From NCBI RefSeq assembly GCF_000425845.1, contig NZ_AUEF01000020.1:1-37913 (forward strand): a stretch of 37,913 nt of DNA, written 5' to 3'. The notes under the pieces are model-generated. The model saw only the letters and a program-made list of their open reading frames with translations. It did no database searches and was not told the DNA's origin. This DNA comes from Jeotgalicoccus psychrophilus DSM 19085 (lineage in GTDB: Bacteria; Bacillota; Bacilli; Staphylococcales; Salinicoccaceae). Every line of letters begins with the position of its first letter. Within the stretch, counting starts at the first letter, position 1. This document shows, piece by piece, positions 31,618 to 37,913 of the stretch. Both the position numbers and the translations under genes were made by a program.

Positions 31618-32547
31618 ATGCAGTTTTTAACATTGTTCACGACAGCGGATGCTGAAGAACCGCTTGATTTGACATTTTTCCAGGAGATATACGATGAACT
31701 CACTTCTCCTGACCTATGGATGAAGATTGGTACAAGCGTATTAGTGTCAGTTATTTTATTAATCGCTGGTTACATCCTAACTAAAGTAGCCGACCGTCTT
31801 ATTAATAATTTCTTTAAATATAAATCAAAATCCCGTTTAAAAGGCTCGGATAAACGCAATCAGACACTAATCAACGTGCTGCAGAACGGTGCGACTATCT
31901 TTATCTGGTTCTTTGTTGTTGTAGCAATTCTGGAATCGTTTAATATTCCAGTCGCCACACTCTTAGCCGGTGCTGGTGTTGTTGGTTTAGCACTTGGTTT
32001 TGGTGCACAGAGTTTAGTGAAAGACATGATTACCGGATTCTTTATCATTTTGGAAAATCAGTTTGATAAAGGGGATTTCGTCAGAGTAAATACTTCAGGC
32101 ACTACTGTTGCTGAAGGTGAAGTGTTATCATTAGGATTGCGATCATCACGTATTCAAGGTTATGAAGGCGAATTATATATGATTCCGAACGGTACAATTA
32201 ACGAAGTCATTAACTTTTCGCGTTATAATTCTATTGCATTCCTCGATATGAACTTCTCTATTCAGGAAAACTTGGATAAGGTTGAAGATATGATTAACAA
32301 ATATTTCGAACTTCACTGGCGTGAAGAAGCGGTGCTTACCGAGCAGCCGGCAATTTTAGGCGTGCAGGATATTCAGCAGGGTGAGGCGACGATTCGTATT
32401 ATGCTGACAACCCAGCCGATGGAACACTTCGGTGCAACGAGACGTACTCGTAAACGCCTGAAACAGTATTTGGAATCACAAGGCGTATTTGTATCTGTAC
32501 CTACTATGGACATTAGCGATTTCGATCAAAATGATGCCGGGGAGTAA
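31618..32547 (+). CDS. mscS: Small-conductance mechanosensitive channel (MscS family)
   Basis: A membrane channel that opens under tension to release solutes during osmotic downshock. The 309-residue product has three membrane helices (about 40-62, 85-108 and 112-140). The pore helix and the start of the beta domain read LLAGAGVVGLALGFGAQSLVKDMITGFFIILENQFDKGD. The C-terminal domain is of YggB type. It lies 18 bp after parB. The ribosome site (AGAGG) is fair. The parB-mscS-DUF951-ychF order is the same as in Staphylococcus and Bacillus (yyaC-yyaF area). Confidence 0.93.
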   Translation: MQFLTLFTTADAEEPLDLTFFQEIYDELTSPDLWMKIGTSVLVSVILLIAGYILTKVADRLINNFFKYKSKSRLKGSDKRNQTLINVLQNGATIFIWFFVVVAILESFNIPVATLLAGAGVVGLALGFGAQSLVKDMITGFFIILENQFDKGDFVRVNTSGTTVAEGEVLSLGLRSSRIQGYEGELYMIPNGTINEVINFSRYNSIAFLDMNFSIQENLDKVEDMINKYFELHWREEAVLTEQPAILGVQDIQQGEATIRIMLTTQPMEHFGATRRTRKRLKQYLESQGVFVSVPTMDISDFDQNDAGE

Positions 32548-32553
32548 GATAAT

Positions 32554-32739
32554 ATGGAGAAAAAATACGATTTAAATAATATTGTTGAAATGAAAAAGCC
32601 TCACCCGTGCGGCACAAACAGTTTCCAGATTGTCCGTATGGGCGCGGATATAAAAATCAGATGTACAAACTGCGACCGGACGATTATGATGCCGCGCCGC
32701 GATTTCGATAAACGACTTAAAAAAGTAATTTTAAATTAA
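32554..32739 (+). CDS. DUF951 small zinc-ribbon-like protein
   Basis: A 61-residue protein of the DUF951 family. It has a conserved cysteine pattern, HPCG then CTNC about 24 residues later, that could bind a metal, followed by a basic C-terminal segment (MMPRRDFDKRLKKVI). It is conserved between mscS and ychF across Bacilli. The function is unknown; the basic end and the association with ychF hint at RNA or ribosome contact. GGGGAG lies about 8 nt before the ATG. Confidence 0.88.
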   Translation: MEKKYDLNNIVEMKKPHPCGTNSFQIVRMGADIKIRCTNCDRTIMMPRRDFDKRLKKVILN

Positions 32740-32752
32740 AGGAGCAACTATT

Positions 32753-33853
32753 ATGTCTTTAACTGCAGGAATTGTAGGATTGCCGAACGTCGGTAAATCA
32801 ACACTCTTTAACGCAATAACAAAAGCAGGTGCACTCGCTGCAAACTATCCATTCGCAACAATCGATCCGAACGTCGGTATCGTTGAAGTGCCGGATGAAC
32901 GTCTTAACGTTTTAACGCAAATTGTCGAACCTAAAAAAACTGTTCCGACAGCATTTGAATTTACGGATATTGCTGGAATTGTTAAAGGCGCTTCAAAAGG
33001 TGAAGGCCTTGGCAACAAATTCTTAGCAAACATTCGTGAAGTTGATGCAATCTGTCAGGTTGTCCGCGCGTTCGATGACGAGAACGTTACTCACGTATCA
33101 GGCAAAGTGAATCCGCTTGATGACATTGAAGTTATCAACATGGAATTGATTTTTGCCGATCTTGAAAGTGTCGACAAACGTTTACCGAAAGCAGAAAAAA
33201 TGGCGAAGCAGAAAGATAAAGATGCTATGGCTGAAGTGAAGATTCTGACGAAAATTAAAGAAGGTCTCGAAGACGGCAAACCCGTTCGTGCACTTGATTT
33301 TTCTGAGGAAGAAATCAAATCAGTTAAACACTTCCACCTGCTGACTCAAAAACCGACATTGTATGTTGCGAACGTTGCTGAAGATGATTTATCATCACTT
33401 GAAGACAACGAGCATTTATCAGCAATTAAAAAATATGCTGACGAAGAAGGATCACAAGTTATCGTGATTTCTGCGAAAGTGGAAGAAGAAATCGCAGTGC
33501 TGGATGAAGATGAAAAAGAAATGTTCCTAGAAGAACTTGGACTTTCTGAATCAGGCCTTGATAAACTCGTCAGAGCATCTTATGACCTGCTTGGACTTGC
33601 AACTTACTTCACTGCAGGAGTGCAGGAAGTTAGAGCATGGACATTTAAAAAAGGAATGACGGCGCCTGAATGTGCCGGAATTATTCATACTGATTTCCAA
33701 AAAGGGTTTATCCGTGCTGAAACAGTCGGCTACGACGACCTTGTGGAAGCGGGCAACGAAGCAAAAGCCAAAGAAGCCGGTAAAGTCCGTCTTGAAGGTA
33801 AAGAGTACATTATGAAAGACGGCGACGTCGTTCACTTCAGATTTAACGTTTAA
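32753..33853 (+). CDS. ychF: Redox-regulated ATPase YchF (OLA1 family)
   Basis: An Obg-related protein that prefers ATP over GTP and interacts with the ribosome; linked to stress responses. The 366-residue product has G1 [14 protein letters not shown] near 8, the long segment [19 protein letters not shown] near 30, [22 protein letters not shown] near 67, and a C-terminal TGS domain (about 283-366, with [32 protein letters not shown]). The non-canonical G4 region explains the ATP preference in this family. AAAGGAG precedes the ATG, and a strong terminator follows. Confidence 0.97.
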   Translation: MSLTAGIVGLPNVGKSTLFNAITKAGALAANYPFATIDPNVGIVEVPDERLNVLTQIVEPKKTVPTAFEFTDIAGIVKGASKGEGLGNKFLANIREVDAICQVVRAFDDENVTHVSGKVNPLDDIEVINMELIFADLESVDKRLPKAEKMAKQKDKDAMAEVKILTKIKEGLEDGKPVRALDFSEEEIKSVKHFHLLTQKPTLYVANVAEDDLSSLEDNEHLSAIKKYADEEGSQVIVISAKVEEEIAVLDEDEKEMFLEELGLSESGLDKLVRASYDLLGLATYFTAGVQEVRAWTFKKGMTAPECAGIIHTDFQKGFIRAETVGYDDLVEAGNEAKAKEAGKVRLEGKEYIMKDGDVVHFRFNV

Positions 33854-33865
33854 TAACGAATATTG

Positions 33866-33903
33866 CTGCAGAATCTTAAAATTTAAGATTCTGCAGTTTT
33901 TTT
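33866..33903 (+). terminator. ychF intrinsic terminator
   Basis: CTGCAGAATCTTA pairs perfectly with TAAGATTCTGCAG around a short A/T loop and is followed by seven Ts. It is the strongest hairpin terminator in the window. Confidence 0.95.
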
Positions 33904-33908
33904 GAATG

Positions 33909-34021
33909 GGACTGGGATGAAATCACTTCACGCCAGCCCTGTGAGTCTTGGATACACATGAGCTTCTGTCACGCCAGCCCTGTGAGTCTTGGATACACAT
34001 GAAATCCGTTCATACCAGTCC
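33909..34021. repeat. Inverted-repeat-bounded 41-bp tandem repeat element, family B
   Basis: A 113-bp element in the 332-bp gap between ychF and rpsF. GGACTGGGATGAA at 33909-33921 and TTCATACCAGTCC at 34009-34021 are inverted repeats (12 of 13 pairs). Between them, ATGA-initiated units start at 33917, 33958 and 33999, exactly 41 bp apart. The block CACGCCAGCCCTGTGAGTC is identical in the first two copies, and the third is cut short by the right terminal repeat. Bases 34022-34076 show nothing further recognisable. Confidence 0.85.
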
Positions 34022-34076
34022 AAAGGGAATCTCGCTCCCCAATCAAAACTAAATAATATTAATTACAGCCTATCTA

Positions 34077-34105
34077 TTGTAATAATACGATTTTATTGCT
34101 ATAAT
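34077..34105 (+). promoter_or_regulatory. rpsF-ssb promoter
   Basis: TTGTAA at 34077-34082, a 17-bp spacer and perfect TATAAT at 34100-34105, leaving a leader of about 75 nt before rpsF. The leader contains a GGCCG block at 34156-34160 that could belong to an S6/S18 autoregulatory structure; that part is speculative. Confidence 0.75.
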
Positions 34106-34185
34106 TTCTGATTGTGAGTAATGAAAATTATTCCTTGCTGAAAACGAGTGTTTTTGGCCGCAAAGACCATAAGGAGGTGTAGAAG

Positions 34186-34488
34186 ATGAGATCATATGAA
34201 ATTTTATATGTAATCCGCCCGGATATTGAAGAAGAAGCTAAAGCAACGTTAGTTAAACGTTTTGATGAGGTTCTTACTAGCAATGGCGCGGAAATCGTCG
34301 AATCTAAAGAGTGGGGTAAACGTCGTCTGGCTTACGAAATCCAAGATTTCAAAGATGGATATTACCAAATCATTAAGTATAACGGTGACAGTGCCGCTGC
34401 TGATGAGTTTGACCGCTTAGCGAAGATCAACAATGACATTATTCGTCATATCGTTGTTCGTGACGAACAAGCTGAAGATAAAAAATAA
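34186..34488 (+). CDS. rpsF: 30S ribosomal protein S6
   Basis: A small-subunit protein that binds next to S18. The 100-residue product opens [19 protein letters not shown] and contains [18 protein letters not shown] near 44, the standard S6 pattern. AAGGAGGTG lies 6 nt before the ATG. ssb follows after 26 bp. Its usual partner gene rpsR, normally third in this operon, is not found in the window. Confidence 0.98.
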   Translation: MRSYEILYVIRPDIEEEAKATLVKRFDEVLTSNGAEIVESKEWGKRRLAYEIQDFKDGYYQIIKYNGDSAAADEFDRLAKINNDIIRHIVVRDEQAEDKK

Positions 34489-34514
34489 GTTAAATATTGA
34501 GTGGAGTTGATTAC

Positions 34515-35048
34515 ATGCTAAACCGTGTAGTTTTAGTTGGTCGCTTAACAAGAGACCCTGAACTTAGAGTCAGTCAAAGCAATGTTGCTGTCGCTACTTT
34601 CAACTTAGCTGTGAACCGTCCTTTTACTAGTGCAAACGGTGAGAGAGGCGCTGACTTTATCAACTGTGTTGTTTTCCGCAAACAGGCAGAAAATGTTAAC
34701 CAGTATGTTAAAAAAGGCAGCTTAGTTGGTATCGATGGTAGAATTCAAACTCGTAACTACGAGAATAAAGACGGGCAAAGAGTATATGTAACTGAAGTCG
34801 TGTGTGAAAGTGTTCAGTTCTTAGAGCCGAAAGGCAGCGGTAATCAATCTCAAGGCAATAATAATGATTATAACTCTGCTGACTCTTACCAAAGTGCATA
34901 CGGCGGCAATCAGTCGACTGGTAACCAGTCATCTGGGAATCAATCAACTGGACGCAGCCAGCAACAGCGTCAGGATAACGTAGAGGAAAATCCATTTGCG
35001 AACTCTAAAGGTCCAGTAGACATCAGCGATGATGATCTACCATTTTAA
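34515..35048 (+). CDS. ssb: Single-stranded DNA-binding protein
   Basis: Coats single-stranded DNA during replication and recombination. The 177-residue product has an OB fold (1-110, [17 protein letters not shown], then [15 protein letters not shown] and [19 protein letters not shown]). A linker rich in Gly, Asn, Gln and Ser includes the near-repeat [13 protein letters not shown]. The acidic tip DISDDDLPF recruits partner proteins. The start chosen is the ATG at 34515, with GGAG 8 nt upstream. A terminator follows 65 bp later, ending the operon. Confidence 0.98.
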   Translation: MLNRVVLVGRLTRDPELRVSQSNVAVATFNLAVNRPFTSANGERGADFINCVVFRKQAENVNQYVKKGSLVGIDGRIQTRNYENKDGQRVYVTEVVCESVQFLEPKGSGNQSQGNNNDYNSADSYQSAYGGNQSTGNQSSGNQSTGRSQQQRQDNVEENPFANSKGPVDISDDDLPF

Positions 35049-35112
35049 TAAATAAAATATAACAATCCAAACTTTGTTATCGTGTGTTTTATTAATGTGT
35101 GTGAAATGTGTG

Positions 35113-35147
35113 AAAAACCCGAGATACCGTATCTCGGGTTTTTATTT
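35113..35147. terminator. Bidirectional terminator after ssb
   Basis: AAAACCCGAGATA pairs perfectly with TATCTCGGGTTTT around CCG, with As on one side and Ts on the other. It ends the rpsF-ssb transcript where rpsR would normally begin. Confidence 0.92.
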
Positions 35148-35275
35148 TAGGTTTAAATAAAATCGTAATACATAAGCAATTTTTATCGTCTTTATAATTA
35201 TATATAGTGTAGTTTTTGACTCAGAGTGTTTATAATGAAATGTATACAATTTTTTTATGTAGGAGCGAAATCGCA

Positions 35276-36172
35276 ATGATTAGAAAAAATGTCCTCGGAT
35301 GGGCACTTTTACTATCGCTGTGCGTGATTTTAGCAGCTTGTAGTAATAATGAAGAATCCTCTGATAATGAGTCAGAAACTGACGAGACACGGGAAACCGA
35401 AGAGAGTACAGGGGAAGAATCTGAAGATGCGTCAGAAGAGGCAGATCAATCTGTCGAAGAAGACCCGATTACAGAAGAGGATAAAGTTGTACATATTACT
35501 GCCGAGCAGAGTCTTGACGATGTAATGGAAGAACTGATAGCCCTCTTTGAAGAAAATAACGAAGGTATTAAAATTGATGTTCAATATGGTCATACAGAAA
35601 AACTGACTGAAGATTTAATCGAAGGCAATGACGAGGACATGGATATCTATTTCTCGAGCGATGATGCAGGATATGATTCGCTTGTTGAAGCAGGCATTTT
35701 AGATCAGCTTGCAACTAAATATTTGCTCATCAATGAACTTGTACTCGTTACACAATCTGAAAATGAAGATATCAACAGATATAATGATATTTTTAATAAT
35801 GATGAAACATCACTGACGATTGTTGATCCCGAACATTCATTATCCGGCTCATATGCTGAAGAGCTTCTTGTTCAGGAAGATGAAAAAAACCTGAGCCCCG
35901 AGAGCATTGAGAAAGTAGCGGACGCAGAAACTGCTGTTAAAGATATAGCGGAAGGCAATTCAGATGCTGGATTCCTTCTTAGAACAGACATTTCAGATGA
36001 GGATGATGTACGTATAATTTCACGTGCACCGCGTTCAATATTGGAACCGTTCGTATACGGAATGGGCTTGTCCCACAGTGTTGAGGACGGCAGTGCAGCA
36101 CACTTATTCTATGATTATTTACAATCTGAAGAAGCACTGGAAATCTTTACGAATTACGGATATATCGTTTAA
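35276..36172 (+). CDS. ModA-like substrate-binding lipoprotein, diverged paralogue
   Basis: A 298-residue surface lipoprotein: a signal peptide (1-22) with lipobox LAAC, then a very acidic linker of about 50 residues (mostly Asp, Glu and Ser), then a periplasmic-binding fold resembling ModA. It aligns along its length with modA encoded next to it: ITAEQSLDDVMEEL with VSAAASLTDALQET, AGFLLRTDI with AGLVYRTDT, and FYDYLQSEEALEIFTNYGY with FYEFLQSEKALAIFEDFGF. Residues near the ligand site differ: GGSG becomes GHTE, and the Tyr of LVYRTD becomes Leu. It may therefore bind another anion or none. The start chosen is the ATG at 35276, with AGGAG about 10 nt upstream. It has its own terminator. Confidence 0.82.
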   Translation: MIRKNVLGWALLLSLCVILAACSNNEESSDNESETDETRETEESTGEESEDASEEADQSVEEDPITEEDKVVHITAEQSLDDVMEELIALFEENNEGIKIDVQYGHTEKLTEDLIEGNDEDMDIYFSSDDAGYDSLVEAGILDQLATKYLLINELVLVTQSENEDINRYNDIFNNDETSLTIVDPEHSLSGSYAEELLVQEDEKNLSPESIEKVADAETAVKDIAEGNSDAGFLLRTDISDEDDVRIISRAPRSILEPFVYGMGLSHSVEDGSAAHLFYDYLQSEEALEIFTNYGYIV

Positions 36173-36186
36173 CATATAACATTCAG

Positions 36187-36220
36187 GCAGAACCTTTATC
36201 ATTAAAGGTTCTGCTTTTTT
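36187..36220 (+). terminator. Terminator after the ModA-like gene
   Basis: GCAGAACCTTT pairs perfectly with AAAGGTTCTGC around 6 nt and is followed by six Ts. It separates the ModA-like gene from modA. Confidence 0.93.
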
Positions 36221-36289
36221 AATGCGTTTACTTTTATAATATAAAGGACTAATATTGATTTAAATAATGTTTTTGAGAGGACAATCCAA

Positions 36290-37078
36290 ATGAATTACCT
36301 TAATAAAACGAGACTGGCTGTGCTGCTGTGTTCATTAGTAGTAATGTTAGTTCTTTCCGCATGCAGCGATGATGAGACGGAAGAAGCGGGAGGAACTGTA
36401 ACGCTGACAGTATCTGCGGCGGCGAGTCTGACAGATGCGCTTCAGGAAACAGCAGATGTTTTTCATGACGAACATCCCGAAATCAAAGTCGATTTTAACT
36501 TCGGCGGCTCGGGTGCCCTGCAACAGCAAATCTCTCAGGGTGCACCTGCAGATATGTTCTTTTCAGCCTCTAAAAGTGATTTTGATGAACTAATTGAAAA
36601 TGGCAGTATTTCTGAAGAAAATTCGGTTAATCTGCTAAAGAATGAATTAGTTCTCGTGACACCGGCTAATAATCAGACCGTTACCTCATTCGATAATATT
36701 ACAGAAGCCTCTCAAATTGCTGTCGGCACGCCAGAATCTGTGCCGGCAGGAAAATATGCAGTGGAAACATTTGAAGAGATGAACATTACAAAAGAAATTG
36801 AGCCATTACTCGTATACGCAGAAGACGTTCGTGCTGTCTTAACTTACGTGGAACGCGGTGAAGTTGATGCAGGACTGGTGTACAGAACGGATACGTTAAC
36901 GAGTGATTCAGTGGAGATTGCAGACACAGCACCTGAAGCTGCGCATGAGCCGATAGTTTATCCTGTTGGAATGATTAACAGCTCAGAAAATGCTGAAGCG
37001 GCAAAAAAATTTTATGAGTTTCTGCAGTCAGAAAAAGCTTTAGCAATATTTGAAGACTTCGGTTTTACCCGTGAATAA
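36290..37078 (+). CDS. modA: Molybdate ABC transporter substrate-binding lipoprotein
   Basis: Captures molybdate (or tungstate) outside the membrane and delivers it to ModB. The 262-residue product has a signal peptide with lipobox LSAC (residues about 22-25). ModA motifs follow: SAAASLTDALQ near 44, NFGGSGALQQQI near 70, ADMFFSASKSDFD, and VDAGLVYRTD with the ligand-contacting Tyr. GAGAGG lies about 9 nt before the ATG. modB starts inside its last codons. A TATAAT at 36235-36240 is a possible -10 box, but the -35 match is poor. Confidence 0.93.
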   Translation: MNYLNKTRLAVLLCSLVVMLVLSACSDDETEEAGGTVTLTVSAAASLTDALQETADVFHDEHPEIKVDFNFGGSGALQQQISQGAPADMFFSASKSDFDELIENGSISEENSVNLLKNELVLVTPANNQTVTSFDNITEASQIAVGTPESVPAGKYAVETFEEMNITKEIEPLLVYAEDVRAVLTYVERGEVDAGLVYRTDTLTSDSVEIADTAPEAAHEPIVYPVGMINSSENAEAAKKFYEFLQSEKALAIFEDFGFTRE

Positions 37079-37748
37079 TTACGGCATAACAGCAGAGGAA
37101 TTTCTGACACCGGTTCTTCTGTCACTGAGAGTCGCATTTATTGCATTGATATTATCGTTTGTCTTTGGCACGATGATGGCACATTTTATGACGCGGAAAA
37201 AATTTAAAGGGAAAATTATTCTGGAGACAATAATAATGCTGCCGATAGTGCTGCCACCAACGGTCGTCGGTTTTATTCTTATAGTAATATTCGGCAATAA
37301 CGGTTTTGCCGGCAATATCGTTGAGTGGATATTCAGCCAGTCGATTATATTTACGTGGTATGCAGCGGTGCTTGCGAGTACCGTTGTATCATTTCCGCTC
37401 ATGTACCAGGCGGCAAAAACTGGTTTTTTAAGTATCGATAAAGATATTGAAGATGCAGCGAGAGTTGACGGCGCAAGTAATTTACAAGTATTCATGAAAA
37501 TTACGATGCCGCTGGTATCCGTACCGCTGATGACGGGAGCTATACTAAGCTTCGCCCGGGCACTCGGAGAATTCGGAGCTACGCTGATGATTGCGGGAAA
37601 TATACCAGGTCGCACGCAGACACTGCCGACCGCAATATATACGGCACTGCAGTCGGGGAACATGGAGCTCGCGTGGCTGTGGGTCATTACGATTGTTGTG
37701 ATTTCGTTTATTATGCTGCTGTTTGTGCGGACGAAATCAGTGAATTAA
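37071..37748 (+). CDS. modB: Molybdate ABC transporter permease
   Basis: The membrane channel subunit for molybdate import. The 225-residue product has five or six hydrophobic segments. It carries the EAA-type loop that contacts the ATPase, EDAARVDGASNLQVFMKITMPL near 130, and RALGEFGATLMIAGNIPGRTQTLPTAIY, typical of ModB. The GTG at 37071 (overlapping modA by 8 bp) is preferred because it gives a usual N terminus; a TTG at 37050 is in frame and neither has a good ribosome site, so coupling to modA is likely. No modC follows before the terminator. Confidence 0.93.
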   Translation: MNNYGITAEEFLTPVLLSLRVAFIALILSFVFGTMMAHFMTRKKFKGKIILETIIMLPIVLPPTVVGFILIVIFGNNGFAGNIVEWIFSQSIIFTWYAAVLASTVVSFPLMYQAAKTGFLSIDKDIEDAARVDGASNLQVFMKITMPLVSVPLMTGAILSFARALGEFGATLMIAGNIPGRTQTLPTAIYTALQSGNMELAWLWVITIVVISFIMLLFVRTKSVN

Positions 37749-37761
37749 ATATAATGTTGGA

Positions 37762-37790
37762 AACCCGGCTCGGGGAGCTGGGTTATTCTT
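37762..37790 (+). terminator. Terminator after modB
   Basis: AACCCGGCTC pairs with GAGCTGGGTT (one G-U pair) around GGG and is followed by ATTCTTGTTT. The T run is imperfect, but the stem is strong and lies 13 bp after the modB stop. Confidence 0.75.
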
Positions 37791-37805
37791 GTTTGGGGGA
37801 AATCT

Positions 37806-37913
37806 GGGACTGGGATGCCTTCACGAATTTGATGACGGGTTCCGAACGTATCTGGATGCCTTCACGAATTTGATGACGGGTTCCGCGCGTGTCTGGATGC
37901 CTTCACGGATTTG
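37806..37913. repeat. 41-bp tandem repeat element, family C (cut by window edge)
   Basis: It opens with GGGACTGGGATG at 37806-37817, the same 12 bp that open the family B element. Units beginning GGATGCCTTCACG start at 37813, 37854 and 37895, again exactly 41 bp apart. The first two copies match except for a few bases near the end of the unit; the third is cut by the window end. By analogy with family B, the element should end beyond the window with an inverted copy of the opening sequence. Confidence 0.85.

Noticed and set aside
33909-34021. CRISPR array
   Set aside because: The period is only 41 bp, there are about two full units, and there are no unique spacers of constant length between identical repeats. 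No cas genes are in the window.
35208-35236. Promoter of the ModA-like gene at the TATAAT of 35231-35236
   Set aside because: The -10 box is perfect, but no acceptable -35 lies 16-18 bp upstream, and the nearby TTGACT is too close to pair with it.
36014-36029. parS-like sequence around TTTCACGTG
   Set aside because: Only about 11 of 16 positions fit the parS consensus, and it lies inside the coding sequence of the ModA-like gene. No good parS site was found by eye anywhere in the window.
37079-37687. 202-codon minus-strand open frame opposite modB
   Set aside because: modB has clear family motifs on the plus strand, and the antisense frame has no start signal or recognisable domain.

Overview
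The window looks like the replication-origin region of a low-GC Gram-positive coccus of the Staphylococcaceae type. I infer something near Jeotgalicoccus or Salinicoccus rather than Staphylococcus itself. The reasons are: the predicted proteins closely resemble staphylococcal ones (PurA, DnaB, GdpP, DnaN, Noc); noc and parB are present without soj; jag follows rnpA with no yidC between them; and there is a hutP-controlled histidine-degradation operon beside gyrA. The genus is an inference from remembered family sequences, not from a search.

Layout. oriC is bipartite around dnaA. One DnaA-box cluster lies at about 24.05-24.32 kb, upstream of dnaA. A second group of boxes, with an AT-rich unwinding region and DnaA-trios, lies at 22.51-22.66 kb between dnaA and dnaN. 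Genes diverge from it. The left arm on the minus strand, going outward, is dnaA, dnaN, yaaA-recF-gyrB-gyrA, hutP-hutH-yjiH-hutU-hutI, serS, yybS-gdpP-rplI-dnaB, and purA. The right arm on the plus strand is rpmH, rnpA-jag-mnmE-mnmG-rsmG-noc, parB-mscS-DUF951-ychF, rpsF-ssb, a ModA-like lipoprotein, and modA-modB. The only genes running against the replication fork are a DUF2975 membrane protein and its small XRE regulator at 14.5-15.2 kb.

Regulation visible in the sequence includes a PurR double operator upstream of purA, a serine T-box upstream of serS, and a cre site overlapping the hutP promoter. It also includes a HutP binding site (three UAG triplets with exact 4-nt spacing) in front of a terminator between hutP and hutH, and many intrinsic terminators. 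Histidine breakdown is therefore probably repressed by glucose through CcpA and induced by histidine through HutP antitermination.

The most unusual signal is a set of short intergenic tandem repeats with different sequences but the same 41-bp period, at 1-77, 15198-15262, 33909-34021 and 37806-37913. Two of them open with the same 12-bp sequence, and one complete element is closed by a 13-bp inverted repeat. One copy contains a near match to the Noc-binding sequence. Other departures from the usual gene order are the absence of rpsR after ssb, a diverged ModA paralogue before modA, a terminator directly after modB with no modC, and the absence of hutG from the hut cluster.
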